Assembly: GCA_907163375.1 (NCBI GenBank)
Contig: CAJQUW010005733.1
Span: 1-64,000 of the forward strand
Reading direction: 5' to 3'
Origin: Prostheceraeus crozeri
Lineage: Eukaryota > Platyhelminthes > Polycladida > Euryleptidae
Length of the DNA: 64,000 nt
Below the pieces are notes generated by a model, which saw nothing but the letters and a program-made list of their open reading frames with translations, did no database searches and was not told the DNA's origin. Both the position numbers and the translations under genes were made by a program. This document shows, piece by piece, positions 1 to 10,322 of the stretch. Positions within the stretch are counted from its first letter, which is position 1, and every line of letters begins with the position of its first letter.

Positions 1-772
1 CAAAAGATCCATCATAATCTCTTCACCTCCAAAATTTGTTTCTTGTCCTTTCTCATCAGTGATTCTAATGTTAATGTTGTTAATAGTTTTTCTTGTAATA
101 GGGAAATATATTAATGTTTGTGGAATTACATTTAATCTATAACCAATAGGTACAGTAAAAGCTGGAAAACTGAATATTAAATTTGAAAATTTACCATTTA
201 TATATCCTCCTTCAATAATGACACAATGTACAACAACTGAATTTATTTCAGTTATTTTTGGAATCTTCTCACCTAAATGATAACTTTGACTATAGGTTTG
301 TTTATTAAATCCTAATAGTTTTGACAATGATCTATCATGATTAAAATCAACTTGATGATTTTCGTCTAAAGTAAGAGAAAATTTATTAACTGCCGGTTCA
401 ACTGCAAAATGTAATTGTTTCTTATCTTTAAATGGTATACCTAAATGTCTCTTAATTTCATTTGATATTGATTCAACCTCGTAAGAACCAGGAAGAAAAG
501 TTTATTTTCCATGTTTTACCTTTATCAGTAGAATATCTAAATTGATCATTCACATCTTTTATAACATTTTGAATAGTGTTAGATGCGGAGAAACTAGTCA
601 ATGCAATTTAATAATTTTTATTTTGTTCTAAATGTAGAATGGGTTCTAAATTACAAGTGTGTGATGAAGTAGTTGTTATAATTTTTAACGTCGTACTAAA
701 TTTTGATGAACCCAAACTCTCTGTTAGATTTTCTAAATGATTATTTATTTTGTCTAAATCTGCTAAACACAT
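1..772 (-). pseudogene. Broken gene of a repeated, virus-like or mobile gene family (continues past left edge)
   Basis: Read from an ATG at 772, the minus strand encodes a protein that runs off the window's left edge. An N-terminal charged region is followed by a segment containing ALTSF. The C-terminal half contains LSKLLGF and FPAFTVPIGYRLNV and ends near NINIRITD and NFGGEEI. From memory, this layout (ALTSF-like start, S-LLGF middle, IRI-D-G---NF-G-E end) recurs in many-copy invertebrate genes of unassigned function, often beside genes like the next two. The frame is broken by an in-frame TAA near 610 and a frameshift near 500, so this copy is dead. A structural role in a virus-like DNA element is my hypothesis and is not shown by the sequence. 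Confidence 0.5.
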
Positions 773-966
773 TTTTTAGTTAAAATTTTGAATAAATATT
801 TTTTTATAAAAAATTAAAAACAACAACATATTTCAGCTATACTTTTATAATCCTCTTCATTTAGAATCTTCTTTTCCAACAGTCTTTTCAATATAGCATG
901 AATTTCATTGAAACTAGAATTATGTCCTTCTTTTATTGCAGATATCAAAATATTTAATCTATTTAG

Positions 967-1634
967 TCATTCTTGTGGATCATCTGGTAAGAATACAGCT
1001 GTTTCAGTTTTAAAACCTTTTCCTACTTTAACTACCGTTGATAATAAATTTTCTAATTCTCTATAATGTTTAAGAGTTTTTCCTGCTTTAACTCTATCTA
1101 ATAACATAGCTTTATATTTTATGAGATCTTCTACAGCATAATTATTTAAATCTGCTCCTCTTAAAAGATCAACAAAATTTCTATTTAAACTAAAAGGATA
1201 TTTATCTGGTGAAAAAATTAAACCTCGAAAAGGTTGTGGAAATATTTCTTTTTGTCCGAGATAAAATCTAGGTATTGTTTTTCCATCTATAAATGAAATA
1301 GAATGTTCAAATTGCATAGATTTTGGTAATTTCTTATTAATATTTGATTCTAGTAATCCATAGTCATCTAATATAGTTTTGTGTTCTGGATCAGTTATGT
1401 TAATTTGTTTATCATTATTTGTACTTTCTTTTTCAAGAGTTTTAAATGGTTCCATAGTTTTTTCAAAATCAGTTTTTACTTGCTCGGTTTGCTGGATTTT
1501 TTCAACCATATCAGATTGAATACAGCTTTTATCATTCTATGTTGAAGATGATTTTCTTTTATAATATTTCTTTGTTTCATTGACTCTTCTAATTGTTTAA
1601 TTCTTTTAAAATTATCAGCTTTAATTTTATCCAT
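967..1634 (-). pseudogene. Repeat-associated gene of unknown function, frameshifted
   Basis: The minus strand carries about 220 codons in two overlapping frames. A start at 1634 opens a basic, coiled-coil-like segment (MDKIKADNFKRIKQLEES). The frame must shift between 1476 and 1509 to enter a 180-codon stretch. That stretch has FYLGQKEI, a Y-F-LNRNFVDLLRG segment and LIKYKAMLLDRV, and it ends at 967. The layout resembles a protein that commonly accompanies the neighbouring gene families in invertebrate repeats. It lies in the same orientation between the other two members, so the three probably belong to one element. The function is unknown. The break could be a fixed mutation or an assembly error. 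Confidence 0.45.
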
Positions 1635-1740
1635 TTTTAAAATATAATATTTGAATTTTGTGGTAACATTGGAATACAACAAAAACATTTTACTGAACAA
1701 ATTATTTTTTTATTGTTTTGTTGTCTGACATCTTTTCGTT

Positions 1741-2391
1741 TTAAGTTTTGTTTAATAAAGTTTTTAGTTCTTCTAAAAAAACTTCATTAGAAATTTTACC
1801 ATCACTAGAAATTTTGCCATCCTGTTTATTCTTGTCATCAACTTTTTCTGACTGTAATTGAAATGATATTTGATTTACTTCATTAGCTATTTGATCAAAT
1901 TTTTCAATCTCATCTAACGTAATAACATTATCATTACATACTCTTTGAAAGTAATAATGCAGTTTATCATAAACTTCTTTAACGTGAGAATATTTATTTT
2001 TTAATGATTTTCGTTTCTTAGTAATTAAAGATTTATCTAACATTGTAACAAGTGAAGTTGCAAAAACACCCGTACCTGTTAAAGCTGTAGCAATTACTGG
2101 AATTACTAAAACACCTGAAGATATAACAATTGTTAAAGCACCTAGACTTATTGTTAAGAATATGCCAGTTCCTTGTGTTACATTCTTAACTTTAGACCAT
2201 CTCTTTCTTAATTTTTTGTAATGCTCTAATCTTAATAATAATTGAGATTCCTTATCTTTCATATACCTAACTCTATCCTTGTGTTTTTCTTTATTCAATT
2301 CACTTATTTTTAACTGTGATAACGAAGGATATATTTTTGAGGTTTCTTCCACTTTTGTTTCTTCCATTTTTAAAGAAATATTTTTTGACAC
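1741..2391 (-). CDS. Small membrane protein of the same repeated gene cluster, intact frame
   Basis: This 216-codon frame is open from an ATG at 2391 to a stop at 1741. Residues about 1-70 are charged (SKIYPSLSQLKISELNKEK and a lysine/arginine-rich helix). Residues about 72-115 form two adjoining hydrophobic segments rich in G, A, T, I and V (GIFLTISLGALTIVISSGV and a second one), fitting a membrane hairpin. A basic stretch and a long amphipathic helix follow, including LDEIEKFDQIANEVNQI. I recall similar 'basic helix, glycine-rich membrane hairpin, charged helix' proteins in high-copy invertebrate elements. It is the only unbroken frame of the three at this edge. There is no enzyme motif, and the function is unknown. 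Confidence 0.5.
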   Translation of the reverse strand: MSKNISLKMEETKVEETSKIYPSLSQLKISELNKEKHKDRVRYMKDKESQLLLRLEHYKKLRKRWSKVKNVTQGTGIFLTISLGALTIVISSGVLVIPVIATALTGTGVFATSLVTMLDKSLITKKRKSLKNKYSHVKEVYDKLHYYFQRVCNDNVITLDEIEKFDQIANEVNQISFQLQSEKVDDKNKQDGKISSDGKISNEVFLEELKTLLNKT

Positions 2392-2414
2392 ATAATTTTA
2401 GTTATCTGATATTT

Positions 2415-2890
2415 TAAAAACCTGAAAAATGGATAAAATTCATGAATTTAGACGTTTTTAAAAATACCAATTTTTTTGATGTTGTGTCCTGGAACGGTCA
2501 TGATTTGAGCAAGAAAATAATCATAATCACAAAGTTGAGATTCTTAACTTTTATGATTTTACGGTGTCCTGGAACGGTCATGATTTTGAGGAGAAAAATT
2601 GTAATTCTCAAATTTGAGATTTTGAAAAATTTGAAAATTTGGGTATTTTTAAGAACGCCTAAATTTATGAATTTAGGTCTTCATAACCTGAAAAATGACC
2701 AAAATTCTTAAATTTAGTCGTTCTTTTAAAATACCAATTTTTCAAAAATGGTACTTTTTAAATGGACTAAATTTATGAATTTAGGTCTTAAAACCTGAAA
2801 AAATGACCAAAATTCTTAAATTTAGTCGTTTTTAAAAGTACAAAAAATTTGAGAATTTTGTGCTGTCCTGGAACGGTCTTTTGCCCATTA
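2415..2890. repeat. AT-rich degenerate repeat block with a shared 14-mer
   Basis: The motif GTCCTGGAACGGTC occurs three times (near 2487, 2571 and 2865). The phrases AACCTGAAAAATG, CTTAAATTTAGTCG and ATGAATTTAG recur between those sites at irregular spacing. The block separates the gene trio from the gypsy element and may be the end of the element carrying those genes. Short open frames here are low-complexity and are not genes. Confidence 0.6.
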
Positions 2891-2894
2891 CTCA

Positions 2895-3001
2895 GATAGT
2901 TAGTGGTAAACTTTGATAACCACGGCGCAGCTGATTTCTTGCGCGAAGTTCGAATTTAGTTTCGATTCGAAACGTGGATGAATTGGTAAGCGTCTGTTAC
3001 A
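2895..3001 (-). repeat. Truncated 3' LTR of the gypsy element
   Basis: These 107 bp match 7493-7599 closely, sharing for example AGTTAGTGGTAAACTTTGAT. The integrase frame's stop codon (2997-2999) falls inside the first bases of this LTR. Confidence 0.75.
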
Positions 3002-4202
3002 ACTCCTCCCCGTCACAAATGAAGTCCTTGTATCGGCCAGGACGTCTTCGGATCCTAGTGCTTCGTCTTGGAGTTGGAGTCGCAGTAGAAGGCTCAGCAG
3101 TAGTCGAGTCACCAGCGGATGGAGAAGTTGCAGAAAGATCCATGGAGGCAGCAGGAGTTGGATGATCAATTGGAAGTTCGGCTTGATTCGGCTCGTCAGC
3201 AGGAGGGTCATCACGCATAGCAGCATCTGTGTGTGTTTGTGGTGTATGGGAATTATGACTTGGCTCCAAAGAGGGAAGATCGGAAGAAGTATGTTGATGT
3301 GAGGAGGAAATGGTGATTTGATCTCTATGACGTCTGTGGACAGAACCGTCTGAACTATCAATTATATTGAACATCTGATCTCCTAATTTATTAATAATAA
3401 TACCCTCGCAATCTCGAGAAGTATTGCCTCGATAGAACTGAATGTCAGTGGTATCCATTCTATTCATTCTTAAAAGTCTCCCTTTGAAAAGTAGAGCCGG
3501 AGGCTTAGCAGTGGTAGAGTGTCTCGCATTTCGGTAATGCAGGAGGAAGGTGTCGATTGTTTGGACGAGGTTCTTGAAGGTAGTTGGTGAAACCGCCTTG
3601 ATTGCGTGCTTTAAAGTGCGCACAAAATTCTCAGCGAGACCGTTTGGTTGCGAATGTGTGGGTGCCGTTTGAATGGGATGGCAGCCAATGGAGCGGAGCC
3701 AGACTTGCAAGTCCGAAGATACAAAATGTGTGCCGTTGTCCATGACTAGTACCTGAGCGATACCTTCCCTCGCGAAGAAACTTTGCAACGCCTTCCGGGT
3801 AAACTCTGCATTTGCTGTCGTTGTTAAGAAAACTTCGGGGAATTTGGAATAGGCGTCCTCCAATATGAGCGCATAATAGGTACCCAAAAATGGTCCGCAA
3901 TAATCGGCATGCAAGCGCTGCATAGGTTGGAACGGTAATGGCCAAGGTACGTTGTTGGTATGAGTCCTTGGTTTTCTTGCACATCGTTGACAGTACTTGA
4001 CGAAGATTCGGATATCAGCATTTATCTTCGGCCACCAACATACAAGACGAGATAGGGGAACCATCTTGTCTCTCCCCAAGTGAGACGAATGCAGATGCTC
4101 AGGCCTTTCTTGAAAAATGATGACGCCATCTGCAGTAATGTGCAAATATTCACGATTCGCGTGAATCGTCGAGGAAATCGTCGTTTGGCAGACAAAGACC
4201 AT
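2997..4202 (-). pseudogene. Gypsy integrase domain
   Basis: About 400 codons encode a retrotransposon integrase, which joins element cDNA to host DNA. The N-terminal zinc site shows paired histidines (HLHSSHLGRDKM) and later CQRC. The catalytic core shows D in LHADYCGPF, D in VLVMDNGTHFVS and E in PNGLAENFVRTLK, so the D,D-35-E triad is present. The C-terminal part is rich in proline, serine and threonine and ends inside the LTR. It lacks its own start and should follow RNase H in the same frame, but a frameshift near 4200 separates the two. I treat it as a broken piece of pol. Confidence 0.88.
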
Positions 4203-4879
4203 CCTCCTTTTAGTGCAGCGATGACAGGACCGTAGAATGCAGAAGTTTCCTGAATCAAGCTGTTTCTTGATACTGGCAGGCTTTGTACGAAGTTCACGGT
4301 TTCTGAAGGTGGTTCTTCAAAATCAGAGTGTCTGGAAAGGTAATCGGCGTTAGGTATCTTCGTTCCGGGTTGATGCCTTATGCTGTACGAGTAGCCGCTC
4401 AAGTCCAAAGCCCATCTCTGCAACATTCGGGAGGTTGCCTTGTTTATCGACGCATGACTGTCAAAAATGTAGCTGAGAGCCTGGTGGTTGGTGACAATCG
4501 TGAAACGCTGACCGTAGAGATACTTGTGTAACCTTTGAAGTGCCCAGTGGATGTCTAAGGCTTCCTTCATCGTCTGGCTGTAACTTAGCTCGGCGGTGTT
4601 CAGCTTTCTCGACACGCAAATGACTGGATGTCCTTCTTGATTTAATACAGCTCCCAAGGCGTATTCGGAAGCATCCACCATCAACTCTGTTGAACGTCCC
4701 AGCGTGAAAGGTCGCAAAACTTGACCATGTAAGAGTTGATTCATGAGATGGTTGTACGCTTTGTTGGATTGGACTGTCCATTGAAAGTCGTTCAGCATCT
4801 GGTACAGTGGTTGTATGATGTGGGCGAAGTTTGGCACAAATCTTGAATAAAACTGGGCGAAGCCCAAGAAGGATCTCAA
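4022..4879 (-). pseudogene. Gypsy RT connection and RNase H domain
   Basis: This frame holds the end of the reverse transcriptase (LRSFLGFAQFYSRFVPNF, the usual RT/RNase H junction of gypsy elements) and an RNase H domain. In RNase H, MVDASEYALGAVLNQ carries the first catalytic Asp, and the region around ALDIHWALQRLHKYLYGQ and VTNHQALSYIFD fits the rest of the fold. The last about 70 codons run on in a wrong frame beyond a frameshift near 4200. The true continuation is the integrase frame. Another frameshift near 4915 separates it from the upstream RT. Confidence 0.85.
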
Positions 4880-4911
4880 CTTTGCTGCAGTGTCAGGTCT
4901 TGGCGCGTCTT

Positions 4912-6516
4912 TTAGAGATTTGATTCGGTTTGTATCCGCGGAGATGCCGTCGCCGTACAGTATATACCGAGGTATTTTAACTTCTTGACTGAGAATTCGG
5001 ACTTGCTTGCATTGATTCTAACATTGAAACTTTTCAATGCTTGCAGTAGCGAGTACAGTCGTTGATCGTGTTCTTCTTTGTTGTTGCCCGACACTATAAG
5101 ATCGTCTTGGTGAGCTCGTACACCCTCCAATCCGTTGATCACCATGTCCATAACCCTTTGAAAGATGCCTGGAGAGACATTCAAGCCAAAAGGTAAGTTC
5201 TGGTATTGGAACAGGCCCCATGGTGTATTAATGGTTGTCAATTCCTTGGCCTTTTGATCCAGCGGAATTTGGAGAAATGCGTGCGTGAGATCGATCTTTG
5301 TGAATAGCTTGCCTGCGAGGCCATTAAACATATCATCCACAGGTGGTGTTGTTGTTGCAGTTTGCCGTAGTTGCTTATTGACGGTCACGCGATAATCGCC
5401 GCAAATCCTGGGTTGTCCATTTGGTTTAATTGGGGTCACAATCGGAGTAGCCCAGGCAGATGATTCAACCGGCTTAAGGATACCATCAGTAACCATTTGC
5501 TTCAAATTATCTTGAACTGGACCGCGAAGACCATACGACAATGGTCGAGATCGGTAAAACTTTGGCTCGCCGACGAATTCCAGGGTTATAGGCTGAATAT
5601 TCATACCACCAGTATGGCTACTGCACTGTTGTATGAGATCTCGGATTGTTGAGGAAAGCGGAATGATGGGGCTGATGGTTGAATTGAGGACGACTTGGAT
5701 TTTCAATGCACGTAGACCATCAAGTCCTAGTACCTTAGGACCTTCTCGTGTAATAAGCATAGTCAGTTGAACCGAACCGTTACTTGTCTTGACCTGTACC
5801 GTAATCTTTCCCATGACTGGTAGCCGATGACCAGAAACCCCGGTGATTGACGTTGAGGTTCGTAGTAGTGGAGCCTGCAGTTCGAGACGCCTCAGCTGAG
5901 TCGTTGACATGAACGTTACGGGACTACCGGTGTCGATAGTAAATTTAGTTGATCGACCGTTGTAGAAGGAAACTGAATGGTAGAGATGCCCATTGGATTC
6001 GAGAGTGAATGCGAAGATCTCCGGTGGATCCAGCTCTGATTCTGACGGAGGGTTGGCAGTAGCGACAGCCTTGACGGTAGAGTTGACCGGTTTGGAGCGG
6101 CAAACTTTGGCTATGTGTCCTATTTTGCGACATGAATGGCATTCGGCTTTCTTGAATTTACAATCAGAACGCAAATGATTGCCACCGCAGGAATGGCATC
6201 TGCCTGATATGCGGGGTTGTTGGGCCTTTTGCCTATGATTAGAAGCATGTTGATTAGCTGTTGAAGGAAACTGGTAGGATGGCTTATGTGGCTTGAAACC
6301 CTTGTTTCTATTTGGCGGTTTGTGGTGATGTCGATTTGCAACCAAAACATCCGAGCTGGCTTGTGGCATCGCCTGGTTGACTGCGTCCCAGTCCTCCAAG
6401 ATAGCTTTCGCTAGCTTAAAATGCAACTTGGTTTCCTTCAAGAGTTTTCGCTTTAACTCCGGATACCGGCTACGAGTCGATCTTTCATCTGAATCTCCAG
6501 GTCGGTGAACCCACAC
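4912..6516 (-). pseudogene. Gypsy nucleocapsid, protease and reverse transcriptase
   Basis: In order, the frame encodes two zinc knuckles (CHSCGGNHLRSDC and CHSCRKIGHIAKVC), an aspartic protease with FTIDTGSPVTFMS, and the reverse transcriptase fingers and palm (ICGDYRVTVNKQL, KIDLTHAFLQIPLD, LPFGLNVSPGIFQRVMD). The palm active-site box reads VRAHQDDLIVSG, with histidine where gypsy RTs normally have Tyr or Phe. The first about 20 codons are out-of-frame run-in; true homology starts near PELKRKLLKETKL, which should continue gag. The frame is lost near 4915 after KYLG. Confidence 0.88.
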
Positions 6517-6866
6517 TTGGCCGCTTGACGTTGAACGCGAAGTATGAACGCCTTGTTTGACTCGTCGGACCTCCTCGCAAGGTTGTGAAATCTTTCTCGC
6601 TCGGCAACTTGAAAGTTTACTGGTGAGATGTGCTTTTGCAATAAGGCTTGAAGACTTTTAACATCCATAGTCGTTACGTCCGCCGGAAAAGCCAAGTCCT
6701 TAAGTAGCGCGAACGCGTGCTTGCCAATATAGGTAATGTAATGGGCTGTTTGGTTTGTTGTGTCGATAGCCGTGTTGGTCTTGACATATTCGCCAAACCT
6801 TATGTGCCAGTCGGCGACACCGTTCACGTCGTTGACGTCCAAAGGCTCGATTGGGGCGTAGTTCAT
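6453..6866 (-). pseudogene. Gypsy gag, N-terminal part
   Basis: This 137-codon frame starts at an ATG at 6866. Residues such as WHIRFGEYVKT, YITYIGKHAFALLKDLAFP and ERFHNLARRSDESNKAF look like the capsid region of gypsy gag. It ends after DRLVAGIR at an early stop. The rest of gag, including the knuckles, continues in the overlapping frame, so a frameshift lies between about 6455 and 6475. The start is plausible because it is the first ATG after the leader, which lies between the 5' LTR and gag. Confidence 0.75.
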
Positions 6867-7492
6867 GTCGACTTTGCTCCGTAAATTTTAGTTTTCTTTC
6901 TTCTGGTCCCTAAAGTTCCTTAGGTTCCTTAAGTCCCTAGGTCCCTGAAGTTTATTAACCCTTAGGTCCTTAGGTCCTCGCTACACCTATGTGTTTTTGG
7001 ATGTAAGTGTGTGCGGGGTCAGAGGGACTCAGGATGGTGGCTGAGTGAACAAGTTAACAACTAGCCGTACCGTAGTACTGAAGGAGAATGAAGAAAGAGA
7101 GACAGCGGGTTTGGTCGGAAATTAAGAGTGCGTGTTTAGCTTTAGTTTGTTGAAGGCTCGTAGATACGCGACAGCAGTAGTAGGGTCGCACCATTAACCA
7201 GTAGCAGCAGCAGTAGGATGCAGTAGAGCGACAGTAGAAGAAGTCGCAGTGGCCAGGAACCGATCCTGCTCGATAACGCCAATTGTAGTAGTCCATTGTT
7301 CAAATCAAGTAAAACAACTAGGTATTCCAATTGATGATTTATTGAATGAAATATTGCGTTTATATAGCAAAATGTGAGGTCTCATTATTGTCAGCTCTAA
7401 AGCGCTCACTTTAGGTTATTTTAACCACAAAATCCAATTACAAATGTTTTGCGGCAGAAACACTTTATTGTAGAAAATAAAGTCATACAAAT

Positions 7493-7599
7493 AGTTAGTG
7501 GTAAACTTTGATAACCACGGCGGAGCTGATTTCTTCCGCGAAGTTCAAATTTAGTTTCGATTCGAAACGTGGATGAATTGGTAAGCGCCTGTTACATAT
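7493..7599 (-). repeat. Start of the 5' LTR of the gypsy element
   Basis: On the minus strand it begins TGTAACAGGCGCTTACC and matches 2895-3001. The LTR continues left beyond the shared part; its end and the primer-binding site could not be placed. Confidence 0.7.
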
Positions 7600-7603
7600 C
7601 AAC

Positions 7604-8190
7604 AGATTATCTGGCGAGGTAGCGATTTTGTGGATAATTTTTTTAAAGGTTCATTTTTGTGGAAAAACTATCTCCGCATGTGAAAATGGTCATCATCTAT
7701 CCAAAAACATGTGTAGAATTAAAAAACGACAGGTGGCGAAAAAGTTGCTGTAATTAGTTGGTAGATATTTGTTTACTATTGCGAGCTGATTTTTATTATA
7801 TAGATTATCTGGCGAGGTAGCGATTTTGTGGATAATTTTTTAAAGGTTCATTTTTGTGGAAAAACTATCTCCGCATGTGAAAATGGTCATCATCTATCCA
7901 AAAACATGTGTAAAATTAAAAAACGACAGGTGGCGAAAAAGTTGCTGTAATTAGTTGGTAGATATTTGTTTACTAATGCGAGCTGATTTTTATTATACAG
8001 ATTATCTGGCGAGGTAGCGATTTTGTGGATAATTTTTTTAAAGGTTCATTTTCGTGGAAAAACTATCTCCGCACGTGAAAATGGTCATCATGCATCCAAA
8101 AACATGTGTAAAATTAAAAAACGACAGGTGGCAAAAAAGTTGCTGTAATTAGTTGGTAGATATTTGTTTACTAATGCGAGCTGATTTTTC
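7604..8190. repeat. Tandem satellite, three copies of about 197 bp
   Basis: Copies begin at 7604, 7802 and 7999, each with AGATTATCTGGCGAGGTAGC. They are nearly identical (single-base changes such as CTATCC/GCATCC and CATTTTTGTGG/CATTTTCGTGG). The last copy ends into TCGCCAACCGGCGA, a short palindrome. The array directly abuts the right end of the gypsy 5' LTR. No coding potential is seen. Confidence 0.9.
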
Positions 8191-9451
8191 GCCAACCGGC
8201 GAAATCGTGGATATTGTAGCAACTAATTAGTGGTAAGTAGTAATGTTCGTATATTACCTTCACATGAAAATATATTGTATACTCAGTCTGATCTGATAAA
8301 AAGGGATATTCTTTTAATTCACGAAGGCTTAAACTAAAAAATGTATTTATCTTCCATAAATGTCGCAGTAAATACTATGATATTATTCAAATATTTGTCA
8401 TTGTTGTAAATTATTGAATGTCAAGAGATGTTATGAAAATTGATACATGCGGATTCTCTATATTCTTATCATTATCAAAGAATGATAGTCTGCATTTATT
8501 TCTTAGATAGATTAGCCATATGTGGGGGATAGTGAGGAGGTGAGGGAGAAAATAGAGCTTCGGCTGTAGAGGCGGATTACTAAAGAAAATAAGAGAGAAA
8601 GTCAAAAGTAAAAGGTGACATATAGAGCGCGAATTGTCGCCTGTGAACTTCGCCAGCGAATATGCTAAAAATTATTACTGAACTATTGCATGGTATGGCA
8701 ATATTTGAGTTTAAAATCCGGCGGTTTACGTGCGCCACCCTGTATATACAGGCTCCGTTCTTAACTTCAACATTAAAAATACGAATAAGCATGGGAGCTC
8801 CTTCATTCTTTAATTATAAGGACAGAAATAAGGAACGACTGTCATGTATGAACGTTTTCAACGAATCTAGCGACTCAATTAAATTTATCCAAATTAACCA
8901 TCAGCCCTGAAACCAAAATAGCCAACGTTTGGCTAGTGGAAAACGGATCGATTACAGCATGCCGCCATTTTGCCATCCAAAACCATGATATACAATAGTA
9001 TGATCGCAAAATATCGAGATGATCTACTTAAGTTGCCGCTTGGGCACACTTTTAAGACATCACTATCAAAGTATTTCAAAAACGAACATTATCACTAATC
9101 GATCACAAAAACGCCTAACACGTAATTTAATTTCTATATGTTGTCCCCGTAATGATGATAATGAAAAATCAATGATCAACACTTGCATTGTGAAAAAAGA
9201 TATATTTTTCTCGTGTCAATTAGAAGACAAGAAAATGGCTGCTTATCAAAGTCGGTGTTGTCTCAATACCTGAATAAATACATGTTCGTAATCCAAACAG
9301 TATTCATTGTATTGATGGCTCTCTCCATCTTTCAAATTTCATTACCGAATATAAGAGAATAGTCTGTGTAAATACAAAATCTGCATTAAATACTGGCTGT
9401 TTCATTGTCTTTGCTCTGTAACAACGTATCAGAAGAATAAGTACATTATTT
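8191..9451. other. No gene seen; 3' flank of STAMBP
   Basis: Only short accidental open frames occur here. It should include the 3' untranslated region of STAMBP just left of 9452. I could not choose a polyadenylation signal with confidence. Confidence 0.5.
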
Positions 9452-10322
9452 TCAACGATATCGCAAATCACAGAGGGTTACATTCAAAGATTCGTCAACT
9501 ACAACATGATCGCAATCTTCAAACAGAGGAGGGTCTTTTGGATGAGGATGAAAACCTTGTTCTCGACAGTTCATTATATATTTAAGTCCATGTTCTGGAG
9601 TGAGACCGAAAAACCCAGTTTCGTTATATTTTGGGGAGCACACGATGGCAACAGCCTCTGGAAGCATCAATTGGTAAGACATGTGGGTATGTAAATCAAC
9701 ACTGGAGAGGAATGCAGTTTGAGTCGGATGAGTATGGATCCAACCAACAGTTATCAAGTCAAATTTCTCTTGGTATTCAAAGATTTCTTCCTCGTTGCTA
9801 GTATTACACGAATCAGGTCCTCCACTCTGCTTAGGAATAACAAGATGAGATATAACGAAACGGTTTTGGATAATTCTTCCACAAAGAATCCCACAAGTTT
9901 CACGATTTCCCCTCGTGTTTGATGCAGCAATGTCTAAGAATTCTTTCATCAAGCGCTGGGGCACGAAGACAAATCGCAAGCCTCTACGATTCGCGGGTAG
10001 AGATGACGTTGTTGACGAACTGGGTTTCGTAGACCTATCTATGACGGGTCGGGAAGGTTGATCGACCGTTGTATCAGGCGCCACACCGAAATCTTCTAGT
10101 AAACCGGTGTCAGTAACTTGAGGCAATTGAGACGCAGCTAAAGCAGCCGCAGCAGCTTCCTCCTCCGCCTCACGTTGTCGGCGTTCTTGCTCGTCTAGCC
10201 ATTCCTGTTCCATAGCTCGTCGACGCTCTTCATCCATTCGAGCCTTTTCTTTTTCTTGCTGCTCCAATTCCAAAGCCTTTTGCTTTTCATGTTCTAAGTA
10301 TTGTTTGTATTCTTCCTGGAAT
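9452..10322 (-). CDS. STAMBP: STAMBP (AMSH) coding exon 2: linker and JAMM catalytic domain
   Basis: AMSH is a zinc metalloprotease that cuts K63-linked ubiquitin chains on cargo at endosomes and binds ESCRT-0 STAM. This exon starts after a TTTTTTAG acceptor (10325-10323). Its first base completes the codon split with exon 1, giving residues 107-395. Residues about 107-165 are a charged Glu/Arg/Ala helix. RSTKP before the catalytic domain resembles the vertebrate DRSLKP site. The JAMM domain shows ETCGILCG (Glu about 247) and [17 protein letters not shown], giving HxHx10D at His302, His304 and Asp315. DLHTH and the C-REQGFHPH cluster match the second zinc site special to AMSH. It ends at the stop 9454-9452. 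The total of 395 residues is close to the 424 of the human protein. All catalytic residues are present, so it looks functional. Confidence 0.96.

Larger units (their letters stand above)
2895..7599 (-). mobile_element. Ty3/gypsy LTR retrotransposon, decayed, 3' LTR truncated
   Basis: The element reads right to left: gag with zinc knuckles, protease, reverse transcriptase, RNase H, integrase. A 107-bp stretch at 2895-3001 is repeated with few changes at 7493-7599. Both copies begin, on the minus strand, with TGTAACAG, as an LTR would. The right copy continues into a longer 5' LTR that probably ends near 7050. The left copy stops after 107 bp, so the 3' LTR is truncated and no target duplication can be checked. 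At least three frameshifts break the coding region. The protease-RT-RNase H-integrase order is that of Ty3/gypsy (Metaviridae); the clade is not determined. Confidence 0.88.

Noticed and set aside
2974-3165. Plus-strand open frame opposite integrase
   Set aside because: It is a shadow of the integrase tail and has no domain.
7054-7330. Minus-strand frames rich in Tyr, Leu and Cys
   Set aside because: They lie within the probable gypsy LTR and have low-complexity composition; not a gene.
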